A stretch of DNA of 64,000 nt from Microvirga alba (GTDB taxonomy: Bacteria; Pseudomonadota; Alphaproteobacteria; Rhizobiales; Beijerinckiaceae): assembly GCF_015694465.1 (NCBI RefSeq), contig NZ_JADQDO010000006.1, positions 124,001 to 188,000 on the forward strand, read 5' to 3'. Positions 51,870 through 60,535 of the stretch are shown here, piece by piece. Under the pieces are notes generated by a model. The model did not search any database. It was not told the DNA's origin and saw only the letters and a program-made list of their open reading frames with translations. Made by a program: the position numbers and the translations under genes. Within the stretch, counting starts at the first letter, position 1; each line of letters starts with the position of its first letter.

Positions 51870-52960
51870 TCGACAAGAGCGAAACCATTCTGGAAGGCAT
51901 CGACCTCGTCAAACATTTCGGCGGCGGCGGCCTTCTCTCCTCTCCGACGATCGTGCGTGCGGTCGACGGCGTCTCGCTTCAGGTCAAGCGCGGCGAGACC
52001 TTCGCGATCGTGGGCGAATCCGGCTGCGGCAAATCCACGCTCGGCCGGTTGCTCCTGCGCCTCATCGAGGCGACCGCGGGCGACGTTCTCTATGAAGGTC
52101 GCTCCATCCGCTCGCTGAGCCAGCGCGAGATGCGCCGCCTGCGCCGGGAATTGCAGATCATCTTTCAGGACCCCTTCGCTTCGCTCAATCCGCGCATGAA
52201 CGTGCGCGATATCGTCGGCGAGCCTGTCGCGTTGCATGGCCTTGCCCACGGCAATGAGCGACGCGAGCGGGTGGACGAGCTCCTCAGGACGGTCGGCCTC
52301 CTTCCGGCCCATGCGGATCGCTACCCGCACGAGTTCTCCGGCGGACAACGCCAGCGCATCGGCATTGCCCGCGCGCTCGCGGGTGAACCAAAACTGATCA
52401 TCGGTGACGAGCCTGTCTCCGCGCTCGACGTTTCGATCCAGGCACAGATCATCAACCTTCTGGAAGACCTGAAGGAACAGTTCGGGCTGACCCTCGTGAT
52501 CGTGGCGCACGATCTCGCCGTGATCCGGCATATGAGCGACCGGATCGCCGTGATGTATCTCGGCGAGATCGTCGAGTTGAGCGAGACGGACGATCTCTTC
52601 GACAACCCGCTTCATCCCTATACGCAGGCGCTTCTGACAGCGATCCCGGTTCCAAGCCCGGTCAATCGCACGCCGAAGCCACTCTTGCAGGGCGACGTGC
52701 CGAGCCCGACCGCGCCCCCGCCGGGTTGCCGTTTTCATACGCGCTGCCCGCATGCGAAGGCCTTGTGCCGCGAGCAGCATCCCAGACTCGAAGCCGCTGA
52801 AGGCGGGCGAAAGGTCGCCTGCCATTTCTGGCGCGAAATCCAGAACGCGGGGGCGGGCTCCATCGCTGCGCCGCCTGCAAGCCCGGCGCTGACAAAGCGT
52901 CTCGAACTCTACAGAACTTGGCGTGACCGGCAGGATAATGCCGGCGCGTCGGGCTGCTAA
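51866..52960 (+). CDS. Peptide/oligopeptide ABC transporter ATP-binding protein (DppF type)
   Basis: The 364-residue partner ATPase shows Walker [19 protein letters not shown]-loop [14 protein letters not shown], signature [15 protein letters not shown], Walker [13 protein letters not shown] and the H-loop at IVAHDLAVI. The C-terminal region again has [15 protein letters not shown]. It overlaps the DppD-type gene by 4 bp and is followed after 18 bp by the binding-protein gene. The order ATPase-ATPase-binding protein-permease-permease matches several glutathione/dipeptide importers of Hyphomicrobiales. Confidence 0.93.
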   Translation: MIDKSETILEGIDLVKHFGGGGLLSSPTIVRAVDGVSLQVKRGETFAIVGESGCGKSTLGRLLLRLIEATAGDVLYEGRSIRSLSQREMRRLRRELQIIFQDPFASLNPRMNVRDIVGEPVALHGLAHGNERRERVDELLRTVGLLPAHADRYPHEFSGGQRQRIGIARALAGEPKLIIGDEPVSALDVSIQAQIINLLEDLKEQFGLTLVIVAHDLAVIRHMSDRIAVMYLGEIVELSETDDLFDNPLHPYTQALLTAIPVPSPVNRTPKPLLQGDVPSPTAPPPGCRFHTRCPHAKALCREQHPRLEAAEGGRKVACHFWREIQNAGAGSIAAPPASPALTKRLELYRTWRDRQDNAGASGC

Positions 52961-52978
52961 CCCAGAGGAGAAAAGTCA

Positions 52979-54472
52979 ATGAAACCCCTTTCCATGATGG
53001 CCATGGCCGCCGGGCTCTTGATGAGCACCGCCGTCTCGGCCCAGACACTGAAGATCGCGCTCAACGACGATCCGGACGTGCTTGATCCGCACCGCGCGCG
53101 TACCTTCACGGGACGAATCGTCTTCGCGTCGCTGTGCGACAAGCTCGTCGACATCACGCCCGACCTGAAATTCACGCCGGAGCTCGCCACGGAATGGAAG
53201 TGGGGCGAAGACGGCAAGACGCTGACCTTCAAACTGCGTTCGGGCGCGACCTTCCATGACGGCGAGAAGATTGATGCAGCCGCGGTGAAGGCCAATCTCG
53301 ACCGCGCGCGCACGCTCCAGGACAGCCTGCGCAAGAGCGAACTCAGCTCCGTCGAGAGCGTCGAGGTGGTGGACGATCTCACCGTTGCCATCAAGCTCGC
53401 GCGTCCGGACGGCACGTTGCTTTCGCAGCTCTCCGACCGCGCCGGCATGATGCTCTCGCCGAAGGCTTTCGCCGATTTTGCCCAGAAGCCCGTTTGCTCC
53501 GGCCCGTTCAAATTCGTTGAGCGCGTTCAGAACGACCGTATCGTTCTCGAGCGCTTCAAGGAGCATTGGAACGCGAAGGCTTATAACTTCGATCGCGTGG
53601 TGTTCACGCCGATCCCGGACACGACGGTCCGCCTCGCCAATCTCAAGGCCGGCAATATCGACCTGCTCGAACGGTTAGCTCCAACCGACGCGCCGAGCGT
53701 GAAGAGCGACGCGAAACTGGTTTTCGCTCCGGTCGATGGCATCGGCTATCAGGGCCTGACGATCAACACCAATAATGGTGACCGCGCCAAAACTCCGCTC
53801 GGCCAGGACAAGCGCGTCCGCCAGGCGCTGGAATTGGCGATCGACATGGATGTGATCAATGAAGTGGTCGGTCAGGGAATCTTCCCGCCGGCAACGCAGC
53901 CGTTCCCGCTTGCAAGCCCCTATCGCAATCCCAAATATGACAGTCGCAAGCGCGATGTGGCGAAAGCGAAGAAGCTTCTGAAGGAAGCGGGCGTCGAGAA
54001 GGTCAAGTTCGAACTCTCCTTCGGCACCAGCACGACCGCGCAACAGATTGCCGAGATGATCCAGGCGATGGCCGCCGAGGCCGGATTCGAAATCACGCTT
54101 CGTCCGACCGAGTTCGCAGCCTTGCAGAAGGAAGCGACCGCCGGCAATTTCGACGTCAACGTGATCGGTTGGTCCGGACGCGTCGATCCGGACGGCAACA
54201 TCCACGCCTTCGTCACCTGCAAGGGTGGGCTCAACGACGGCAGATATTGCAACCCGCAGATCGACACCATCCTGAATGAGGCGCGCTCGATTACGGACGA
54301 AGTGAAGCGCAAGGCCTTGTACGATTCCGCGCAAGCCATCCTGCTCGACGATCTGCCGATCATCTATACGTATTATCAGCCCTGGCCGTTCGCGCTGACG
54401 AAGAAGGTGGACGGCTTCAAGCCGTATCCGGACGGGTTGATCCGTCTCAAGGGCGTGAAATTCGCCTCCTGA
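52979..54472 (+). CDS. Peptide ABC transporter substrate-binding protein (family 5)
   Basis: The 497-residue periplasmic protein has a Sec signal peptide ending STAVSAQ (about residue 22). The mature part is a family 5 extracellular solute-binding protein: LDPHRARTFTGRIVFASLCDKL, then FKLRSGATFHDGEKIDAAAVKANLDRA, and KPVCSGPFKFVERVQND. Relatives bind dipeptides, nickel chelates or glutathione. Fusion to a permease set with a gamma-glutamyltransferase gene at the operon end favours gamma-glutamyl peptides. An intercistronic stem-loop (54487-54515) separates it from the permease genes. Confidence 0.93.
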   Translation: MKPLSMMAMAAGLLMSTAVSAQTLKIALNDDPDVLDPHRARTFTGRIVFASLCDKLVDITPDLKFTPELATEWKWGEDGKTLTFKLRSGATFHDGEKIDAAAVKANLDRARTLQDSLRKSELSSVESVEVVDDLTVAIKLARPDGTLLSQLSDRAGMMLSPKAFADFAQKPVCSGPFKFVERVQNDRIVLERFKEHWNAKAYNFDRVVFTPIPDTTVRLANLKAGNIDLLERLAPTDAPSVKSDAKLVFAPVDGIGYQGLTINTNNGDRAKTPLGQDKRVRQALELAIDMDVINEVVGQGIFPPATQPFPLASPYRNPKYDSRKRDVAKAKKLLKEAGVEKVKFELSFGTSTTAQQIAEMIQAMAAEAGFEITLRPTEFAALQKEATAGNFDVNVIGWSGRVDPDGNIHAFVTCKGGLNDGRYCNPQIDTILNEARSITDEVKRKALYDSAQAILLDDLPIIYTYYQPWPFALTKKVDGFKPYPDGLIRLKGVKFAS

Positions 54473-54486
54473 TCCTTCCTGAAAAT

Positions 54487-54515
54487 CGCGTGTCCGGCGC
54501 AAAGCCGGGCACGCG
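54487..54515 (+). terminator. Intercistronic stem-loop after the binding-protein gene
   Basis: CGCGTGTCCGGC (54487-54498) pairs with GCCGGGCACGCG (54504-54515) with one G-U pair and a 5-base loop, 14 bp after the stop. No T-run follows, so partial termination or message stabilisation is more likely than full stop. The amino-acid ABC operon has a comparable stem at 10449. Confidence 0.65.
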
Positions 54516-54549
54516 TCGCCATCCCTCTCATAGTTGATGACAGAGCCTC

Positions 54550-55497
54550 ATGCTCCGCTATATCGCCAGACGCCTTCTGATCGCGATTCCGACAATCATT
54601 CTCGTGTCGGTTCTGGTTTTTACCCTGCAGCAACTCCTGCCGGGCGATCCCGTTCTGACCATGGCCGGCGAAGAGCGAGACCCGCAGGTCCTGGCTTTTC
54701 TGCGCGAGAAATATCGCCTCAATGACCCGATCCCTGTGCAATATTTCGTTTGGGTCGGACAGGTTCTCCAGGGCAATCTCGGCATTTCGCTACGCACCGA
54801 CATTCCGGTTCTCAAGCTCATCCTCACCAAGCTTCCGGTGACGATCGAACTCGCGATCTTCGCGATGATCGTGGCTCTCGCCATCGGCATTCCGGCCGGC
54901 ATCATCTCCGCGGTCAAGAAGGGCACCGCCGTCGACTACGCCACGAATGTCGTCGCGCTGTCGGGCCTCTCGATCCCCAACTTCTGGCTTGGCATTCTTT
55001 TGATCATGCTGGTCTCCGTGCAGTGGCAGCTTCTACCCGCCTCAGGCTTCGTGCCGCCGAGCGAAGACCTCTGGCTGAACATCAAAACGATGATCATGCC
55101 CGCGATTGTGCTCGGCACCGGCCTCGCCGCGAGCCTGATGCGCCATACGCGAAGCGCCATGCTCGGTGTTCTGCGATCCGACTACATCCGCACCGCCCGC
55201 GCCAAGGGTTTGCTCGGTCATGTGGTGATCTGGAAACATGCCTTGCGCAATGCGCTCATGCCGATCATTACGCTCTCGACCCTGCTCTTTGGTGAGCTCC
55301 TGGCCGGCGCGGTGCTGACGGAACAAATTTTCACCATTCCGGGCTTCGGAAAGCTCGTCGTCGATGCGGTGTTCAACCGCGACTACGCGGTGGTGCAAGG
55401 CGTCGTGCTCTGCACGGCTGTCGGCTTCATCTTCATGAACCTTCTCGCGGACATTCTCTATGTCCTGGTCAATCCTCGCCTGAGGCACGCCCGATGA
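54550..55497 (+). CDS. Peptide ABC transporter permease (DppB type)
   Basis: The 315-residue inner-membrane protein has six hydrophobic helices and the DppB/OppB start (MLRYIARRLLIAIPTI), the QQLLPGDPV loop, and the EAA-type ATPase-contact loop DYIRTARAKGLLGHVVIWKH with LRNALMPIIT. It forms the translocation pore with the next permease. Their genes overlap by 4 bp (ATGA at 55494). The start is 77 bp after the binding-protein stop, behind the stem-loop. Confidence 0.93.
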   Translation: MLRYIARRLLIAIPTIILVSVLVFTLQQLLPGDPVLTMAGEERDPQVLAFLREKYRLNDPIPVQYFVWVGQVLQGNLGISLRTDIPVLKLILTKLPVTIELAIFAMIVALAIGIPAGIISAVKKGTAVDYATNVVALSGLSIPNFWLGILLIMLVSVQWQLLPASGFVPPSEDLWLNIKTMIMPAIVLGTGLAASLMRHTRSAMLGVLRSDYIRTARAKGLLGHVVIWKHALRNALMPIITLSTLLFGELLAGAVLTEQIFTIPGFGKLVVDAVFNRDYAVVQGVVLCTAVGFIFMNLLADILYVLVNPRLRHAR

Positions 55498-56363
55498 CAC
55501 TCGCAATCACCGATGAAGTCGCCCTTCCGAAAAAACGGAACCGCATTCTGGCGAAATTCCTGAAGAACCGGGCCGCCGTCTTCGGCGCGGCCATCGTTCT
55601 GTTCTTCGTTCTGATCGCCATCGTTTCGCCGTTCGTCGCGCCGTTCGATCCGGTCAAGCCGAGCTTCTCGACGATCCGGAAGGCGCCGTCGGCTCTTTAC
55701 TGGTTCGGCACCGACGAACTCGGACGCGACGTGTTCTCGCGTATGCTTCTGGGCACCCGCGCCTCGCTCAGCGCGGGCGTCATTTCGGTTGGCATCGCCA
55801 TCATTCTCGGAGTGCCGTTCGGTTTGATTTCCGGCTATTTCGGGGGTTGGCTCGACGCGGCGATTTCGCGTGCGACGGAAGCGATGCTGTCCATCCCCTT
55901 CCTCATCCTCGCCATTGCGCTCGCCGCCTTTCTCGGCCCGAGCATGACGAACGCGATGATCGCGATCGGTCTCTCTGCCATGCCGATATTCGTCCGTCTG
56001 ACACGAGGGCAAGTTCTCGCCGTTCGCGCCGAGGACTACGTGGAAGGGGCGCGAGCCATCGGGCTTCCGGATTTCTGGATCATCGTCCGCTATATCCTGC
56101 CGAATGCGTTGCCGCCGATCCTCGTGCAAGCAACTCTGACTATCGCCTCCGCCATCATCGCGGAAGCAAGCCTGTCCTTCCTTGGCCTTGGCCAGCAGCC
56201 GCCGAACCCATCCTGGGGCTCCATGCTGAACACGGCCAAGAATTTCATGAGCCAGGCGCCTTGGATGTCGATATTCCCCGGCTCCGCCATCTTTCTCATC
56301 GTGCTCGGCTTCAACCTGATGGGTGATGGCCTGCGCGATGCTCTCGACCCCCGCGAAAACTAA
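55494..56363 (+). CDS. Peptide ABC transporter permease (DppC type)
   Basis: The 289-residue partner permease has the OppC N-terminal domain (FLKNRAAVFGAAIVLFFVLIAIVSPFVAPFDP), the FGTDELGRDVFSRMLLGTRASL motif, and the EAA loop DYVEGARAIGLPDFWIIVRYILPN. About six helices are visible. It completes the importer. The gamma-glutamyltransferase gene begins 20 bp downstream and is thus in the same transcript. Confidence 0.93.
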   Translation: MTLAITDEVALPKKRNRILAKFLKNRAAVFGAAIVLFFVLIAIVSPFVAPFDPVKPSFSTIRKAPSALYWFGTDELGRDVFSRMLLGTRASLSAGVISVGIAIILGVPFGLISGYFGGWLDAAISRATEAMLSIPFLILAIALAAFLGPSMTNAMIAIGLSAMPIFVRLTRGQVLAVRAEDYVEGARAIGLPDFWIIVRYILPNALPPILVQATLTIASAIIAEASLSFLGLGQQPPNPSWGSMLNTAKNFMSQAPWMSIFPGSAIFLIVLGFNLMGDGLRDALDPREN

Positions 56364-56383
56364 AATCATCCCGGATCAGCTTC

Positions 56384-58177
56384 ATGTTCACTACACGGCC
56401 TGAAATTCTCGGCACCTTCGGTGTCGTTACCTCGACCCATTGGCTCGCCTCCGCCTCCGGCATGGCGATGCTGGAGAAAGGCGGCAATGCCTTCGACGCT
56501 TGCGTCGCATCCGGTTTCGTTCTGCAGGTTGTCGAGCCGCATCTCGTCGGCCCGGCAGGCGAGGTTCCGGCGGTCTTCTATTCCGCGAAGACCGGCAAGG
56601 TCGAAGTCCTCTGTGGCCAAGGCACCGCTCCGAAAGGCGCGACCATCGAGCATTATCGGCGCGAAGGGCTGACCTTGATCCCCGGCAACGGGATGCTCGC
56701 AACCGTGATCCCCGGCGCGTTCGACGCCTGGATGCTTCTGCTGCGCGATCACGGCACGTTGCGCTTGCGTGACGTCCTCGAGCCCGCCATCTATTACGCC
56801 GAACAGGGGCACCCTCTCCTGCCGCGCGTGGCAGACACGATCAAGGGCCTCAAGAGCTTCTTTGAAACCGAATGGCCGACATCCGCCTCTCTCTTCCTGC
56901 CCGGCGGCAACGCTCCGGCACCGCGCGAGATCTTCCGCAACGCGCCGCTTGCCGACACCTGGAAGCGGATCCTGCGCGAGGCGGAAGCGAAGGGACGCGG
57001 CCGCGAGGGCGAGATCGAGGCCGCGCGCGAGGCGTTCTACAAAGGTTTCGTGGCGGAGGCGATCGACAACTTCGTCCGGTCGACGGAGGTGATGGACCAG
57101 AGCGGTTCTCGCCATCGCGGCGTCCTGACCGGCGACGACATGGCATCCTGGTCCGCGAGCTATGACGCTCCTCTCACCTACGAATACCATAACTATCGGG
57201 TCAACAAGATACAGCCTTGGGGACAGGGGCCTGTCTTCCTCCAGACGCTGGCTCTTCTGAAGGGCTTCGACCTCGGCGCCATGGGCCCCACGAGCGCGCG
57301 TTTCCTGCACACTGTCGTCGAAGCGATGAAGCTCGCCTTTGCGGATCGAGAGGCATATTACGGCGACCCGGATTTCGTGAAGGTGCCGATGGAGATGCTT
57401 CTCTCGGATGCCTACAATGACGAGCGTCGCAAGCTGATCGGCGAGCGGGCCTCGCTCGATCTGCGCCCCGGCCATGTCGACGGCTATGAGTTGCAGGTCG
57501 AACGGACGATGAAGGCTCTGCGCGATCTCTCGACCACCGACCGCAAGGTGACGGGCGGCGAGCCGACCCTCGCCTCGATGCGCTCCGCGCGACGCGGCGA
57601 CACGGTCCATATCGACGTGGTCGACCGGTTCGGCAACATGATCGCCGCCATGCCTTCCGGTGGCTGGCTGCAATCCTCGCCCGTGATTCCGGAACTCGGC
57701 TTCATGCTCAATTCGCGCGCGCAGATGTTCTGGCTGGAGTCGGGTCTGCCTGCAAGCCTCGAGCCCGGCAAGCGCCCGCGCACGACGCTGACCCCCACCC
57801 TCGCGGAAAAGGACGGCAAGCCTTACATGGTGTTCGGCTCGCCCGGCGGCGACCAGCAGGAACAATGGCAGTTGCTCCTGTTCCTCCGCCACGCGCATCA
57901 CGGGCTGAACCTGCAGGAAGCAATCGACCAGCCCATGGCTCACACGGGGCACTTCCCCTCGTCGTTCTATCCGCGCGAGCAGAAGCCCGGTCATCTGGCC
58001 GCCGAGGAATCCTTCGGCACGGAAGTGCTGGACGAACTGCGTGCGCGAGGCCACGACGTCGAGACAGCGCCCGCGTGGACCGTGGGCCGTCTCGTCGCGG
58101 CAAGCCGCGACGCCGATGGCCTGCTCCATGGAGCCGCTACGCCTCGCCTCATGCAGGCCTACGCGGTCGGGCGCTAG
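56384..58177 (+). CDS. ggt: Gamma-glutamyltransferase family protein, probably cytoplasmic
   Basis: At 597 residues this is a full-length member of the N-terminal nucleophile GGT family. The large-subunit part opens GVVTSTHWLASASGMAMLEKGGNAFDA. The expected cleavage site and nucleophile is Thr407 in GDTVHIDVVDRFGNM, matching the TTHYSVVD site of E. coli GGT. GSPGGDQQEQW supplies the oxyanion GG pair. Unlike classical periplasmic GGT there is no signal peptide: the protein starts MFTTRPEILGTFG. Placed last in a peptide importer operon, it should cleave gamma-glutamyl peptides such as glutathione after uptake. A stem-loop at 58199-58226 follows. Confidence 0.9.
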   Translation: MFTTRPEILGTFGVVTSTHWLASASGMAMLEKGGNAFDACVASGFVLQVVEPHLVGPAGEVPAVFYSAKTGKVEVLCGQGTAPKGATIEHYRREGLTLIPGNGMLATVIPGAFDAWMLLLRDHGTLRLRDVLEPAIYYAEQGHPLLPRVADTIKGLKSFFETEWPTSASLFLPGGNAPAPREIFRNAPLADTWKRILREAEAKGRGREGEIEAAREAFYKGFVAEAIDNFVRSTEVMDQSGSRHRGVLTGDDMASWSASYDAPLTYEYHNYRVNKIQPWGQGPVFLQTLALLKGFDLGAMGPTSARFLHTVVEAMKLAFADREAYYGDPDFVKVPMEMLLSDAYNDERRKLIGERASLDLRPGHVDGYELQVERTMKALRDLSTTDRKVTGGEPTLASMRSARRGDTVHIDVVDRFGNMIAAMPSGGWLQSSPVIPELGFMLNSRAQMFWLESGLPASLEPGKRPRTTLTPTLAEKDGKPYMVFGSPGGDQQEQWQLLLFLRHAHHGLNLQEAIDQPMAHTGHFPSSFYPREQKPGHLAAEESFGTEVLDELRARGHDVETAPAWTVGRLVAASRDADGLLHGAATPRLMQAYAVGR

Positions 58178-58198
58178 GCTGACCGCACCGATTGTCCC

Positions 58199-58226
58199 GG
58201 TCAGGGCGGCGTACACCGCCCTGACC
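58199..58226 (+). terminator. Terminator-like stem-loop closing the importer/GGT operon
   Basis: GGTCAGGGCGG (58199-58209) pairs perfectly with CCGCCCTGACC (58216-58226) over a 6-base loop, 21 bp past the GGT stop. Only a short T-stretch follows, so it may be a weaker terminator. Confidence 0.65.
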
Positions 58227-58298
58227 CCGGCTTTGGCCCGTCGGCTGAAGCACTTCCATCCATCTCCAAACCTCCCGGGCAGATCGCGCGGAAGATCG

Positions 58299-58949
58299 TC
58301 AGAGCTGCTCGATGGAAGAAAGGGAGAAATTCTCTCCGGCAGGGTTTGCGCCGACGACCAGCGTCTTGTCGTCGGCAAAGTGGTAGGGCGGCACAGGCAG
58401 ATTGTAAGGCGCCGGCACACCTCGGAAAACACGACCTGCGAGATCATATTTGGACCCGTGACACGGGCAAAAATATCCACCGGGCCACGCCGCATCGATT
58501 GTCGGATCTCCGGGATCGGGCTTGATGTAAGGAATGCAGCCCAGATGCGTGCAGATGGCGACGATGACGAGGAATTCAGGCCGGATCGAGCGGTACCCGT
58601 TTCTGGCGTAGCCCGGCTGCTGGAGCGCGGTGGAGTCGGGATCGCTGAGCCGTGCGATGAGGTCTTTGTTTTTCAACTCGGCCAAAGCTTGCTCCGTGCG
58701 ATGCAAAACGAAGATCGGCTTCCCCTGCCAGGTCAGCGAGATCTGCTGACCCGGTTGCATTTGCGACACGTCAACCGTGACGGGTTCTCCCGCAGCCAGG
58801 ACATCGGCTGAAGGCCTCATCGACACGAAGAAAGGCCACACGGCAGCGGCGGCGCCGATCGTGGCGAAAGTCCCAGTCGCGACGAAGAGAACGTCACGCC
58901 TGGTAACCGGGGAGGCCCGCCCGTCATCGACGTTGAATGTTTCGGACAT
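58299..58949 (-). CDS. Rieske iron-sulfur protein (ubiquinol-cytochrome c reductase type), orphan
   Basis: From ATG 58949, preceded by AGGAGAG, the protein is 216 residues; the longer open frame is not family-like. A Tat-like N-terminus (VTRRDVLFVATGTFATIGAAAAVWPF) is followed by the membrane anchor. The 2Fe-2S site is complete: CTHLGC and CPCHGSKYD, with GYFCP before the second. The LARLSDPDS and PYNLPVPPYHF segments match PetA. No cytochrome b or c1 gene is nearby, so it is an extra copy serving the bc1 complex or another oxidase chain. It is 185 bp from the co-directional beta-propeller gene. Confidence 0.9.
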   Translation of the reverse strand: MSETFNVDDGRASPVTRRDVLFVATGTFATIGAAAAVWPFFVSMRPSADVLAAGEPVTVDVSQMQPGQQISLTWQGKPIFVLHRTEQALAELKNKDLIARLSDPDSTALQQPGYARNGYRSIRPEFLVIVAICTHLGCIPYIKPDPGDPTIDAAWPGGYFCPCHGSKYDLAGRVFRGVPAPYNLPVPPYHFADDKTLVVGANPAGENFSLSSIEQL

Positions 58950-59134
58950 CGGTCTCTCCTTCCCGTGCGGAGAAGACAAAGGTCGATCAGGCCACGCCGA
59001 CAATCCGACCGCGACGCGGCGGGACGCGGGCATTGCCCTTTTAAGAATGTCCTCCAGGCCCAAAAGATCAAGAGACACGGCGCGGCGCGTTACCCTTGAC
59101 GCGCGCCCCGCTTTTTAATGAGCCGTCTAAAATT

Positions 59135-60349
59135 TTATCGCATGTTTCCGGTATGGCCGAGCGAGTAGCGGCCCGGCTGCGGCCAGACAGTCAGGCCATG
59201 CGGTGTATGTCCCACAGGGATGGATTCCACGGCCCCCGACTTGGTGTCGATTGCATAAACCACATCGTCAAAGCGGCCAGAGAGCCAAAGGCGATCCCCG
59301 TCCGCGCTCACCTGTCCCATATCGGGGCTCCCGCCTCCGGGGATGGGCCAAGTACTTTCGACAGACCGGGTCGCGAAATCGATTACTGAGACGCTTCCCT
59401 GGCCTCGACGAGGACCGTTGACGCGATGAGAACCCCGATTGGTGACGTAAAGCTTCCGGCCGTCGCGACTGGGATAGAGCCCGTGCGCACCGACTCCAGT
59501 CGGAATGAAACCGATCTCCGTCAGATCTTCCCCGTCGATGAGGAAGACGCCATCGGCCATCATATCCGCCACATAGAAGACCTTGCCGTCAGGCGAGATC
59601 CGGATGTCCTGAGGCATCCCTCCTTTGGAGAGCGCCAAAATGCGTACAGCGTTCCCCCGAGAAAAATCGATCTTGGCGAGACGACCGCTGAATTCGCACG
59701 TGAAGATGGCGTAGCGCCCATCCATCGAGAAATCGGCATGATTGATGCCGTTGCATTCGGGAACGGTCAGGGATTGCTGCAGCTCCATCGTCTGCGGATT
59801 GCGGAATTCCAACCGCTGATAAGCCTCCGCAACGACGATCGCGAAAGCGCCGTTCGGGGTAAAATACATGTTGTATGCGTCAGGTACCCGGATGGACGAA
59901 CCAGGCTTGCCCGTCGCGGGATCAATGGGCAGGAGACTGCCGCCACCGCGGCGACCTTCATTGCTGCTCGTGACCCACAAAGTCTTCAGGTCCCACGATG
60001 GCACGACATGCTGCGGGTTACGGCCGACCTTGAAGCGATCCACGACCTGAAGCGATGTAGGATCGATCACATACACATCGCCGGATCCTACATTGGGAAC
60101 GTAGATTCTCGGTCTTATGCCCGAAACTCCGGGGCTGAGATGGCCGGCGGAAGCTTCGCTGTAGAGATTGCCTGCATCAACCACCGGCGGCATCCCTGAA
60201 ACGGTGTCGATGCCAGCCGACGGCGGGGCAACGGGCTCACCCCGCGTTCCCTGAACAGAACAAAAAAATATCGCCACGGCGCAGAGGCAAATAGCAGGTC
60301 GAAGAAACGGGCAGCGCGGACCATGCACGACCACCTCCGAGTTTCCCAT
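59135..60349 (-). CDS. Exported YVTN-type beta-propeller protein (YncE-like)
   Basis: The 404-residue protein has an N-terminal signal segment (AICLCAVAIFFCSVQG, about 19-34), then a seven-bladed propeller of repeats such as IYVPNVGSGDVYVIDPTSLQVVDRFKVGRNPQ, FYVADMMADGVFLIDGEDL and KLYVTNRGSHRVN. PDGK/RDGR turns recur before each blade. YVTN propellers are periplasmic or surface proteins of mostly unknown ligand; some accompany quinohaem or PQQ systems. Its co-directional neighbour downstream is the orphan Rieske protein. No haem motif is present. Confidence 0.82.
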   Translation of the reverse strand: MGNSEVVVHGPRCPFLRPAICLCAVAIFFCSVQGTRGEPVAPPSAGIDTVSGMPPVVDAGNLYSEASAGHLSPGVSGIRPRIYVPNVGSGDVYVIDPTSLQVVDRFKVGRNPQHVVPSWDLKTLWVTSSNEGRRGGGSLLPIDPATGKPGSSIRVPDAYNMYFTPNGAFAIVVAEAYQRLEFRNPQTMELQQSLTVPECNGINHADFSMDGRYAIFTCEFSGRLAKIDFSRGNAVRILALSKGGMPQDIRISPDGKVFYVADMMADGVFLIDGEDLTEIGFIPTGVGAHGLYPSRDGRKLYVTNRGSHRVNGPRRGQGSVSVIDFATRSVESTWPIPGGGSPDMGQVSADGDRLWLSGRFDDVVYAIDTKSGAVESIPVGHTPHGLTVWPQPGRYSLGHTGNMR

Positions 60350-60535
60350 GCGCTGGGTCTCTTTCGATGATGCAGAGACGTCGGAAGATACTCACAGAAA
60401 CCCGCCATATTCGTGGCGTCGGCGAGCGTGGCAATGCCTCAGGTGCACGCCGCCCTCGCTCCGGGTTTTGCGGCAAGCGTCGTTCCATCGGGGTCGGTGA
60501 GAATGCACCGCGACGGTTGCTTCCGAGAGGGACAA

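Noticed and set aside
56366..58495. 709-codon open frame on the minus strand
   Set aside because: It is antisense to the gamma-glutamyltransferase gene, whose motifs and operon context are clear; the translation is rich in Arg/His/Gly and lacks domains.
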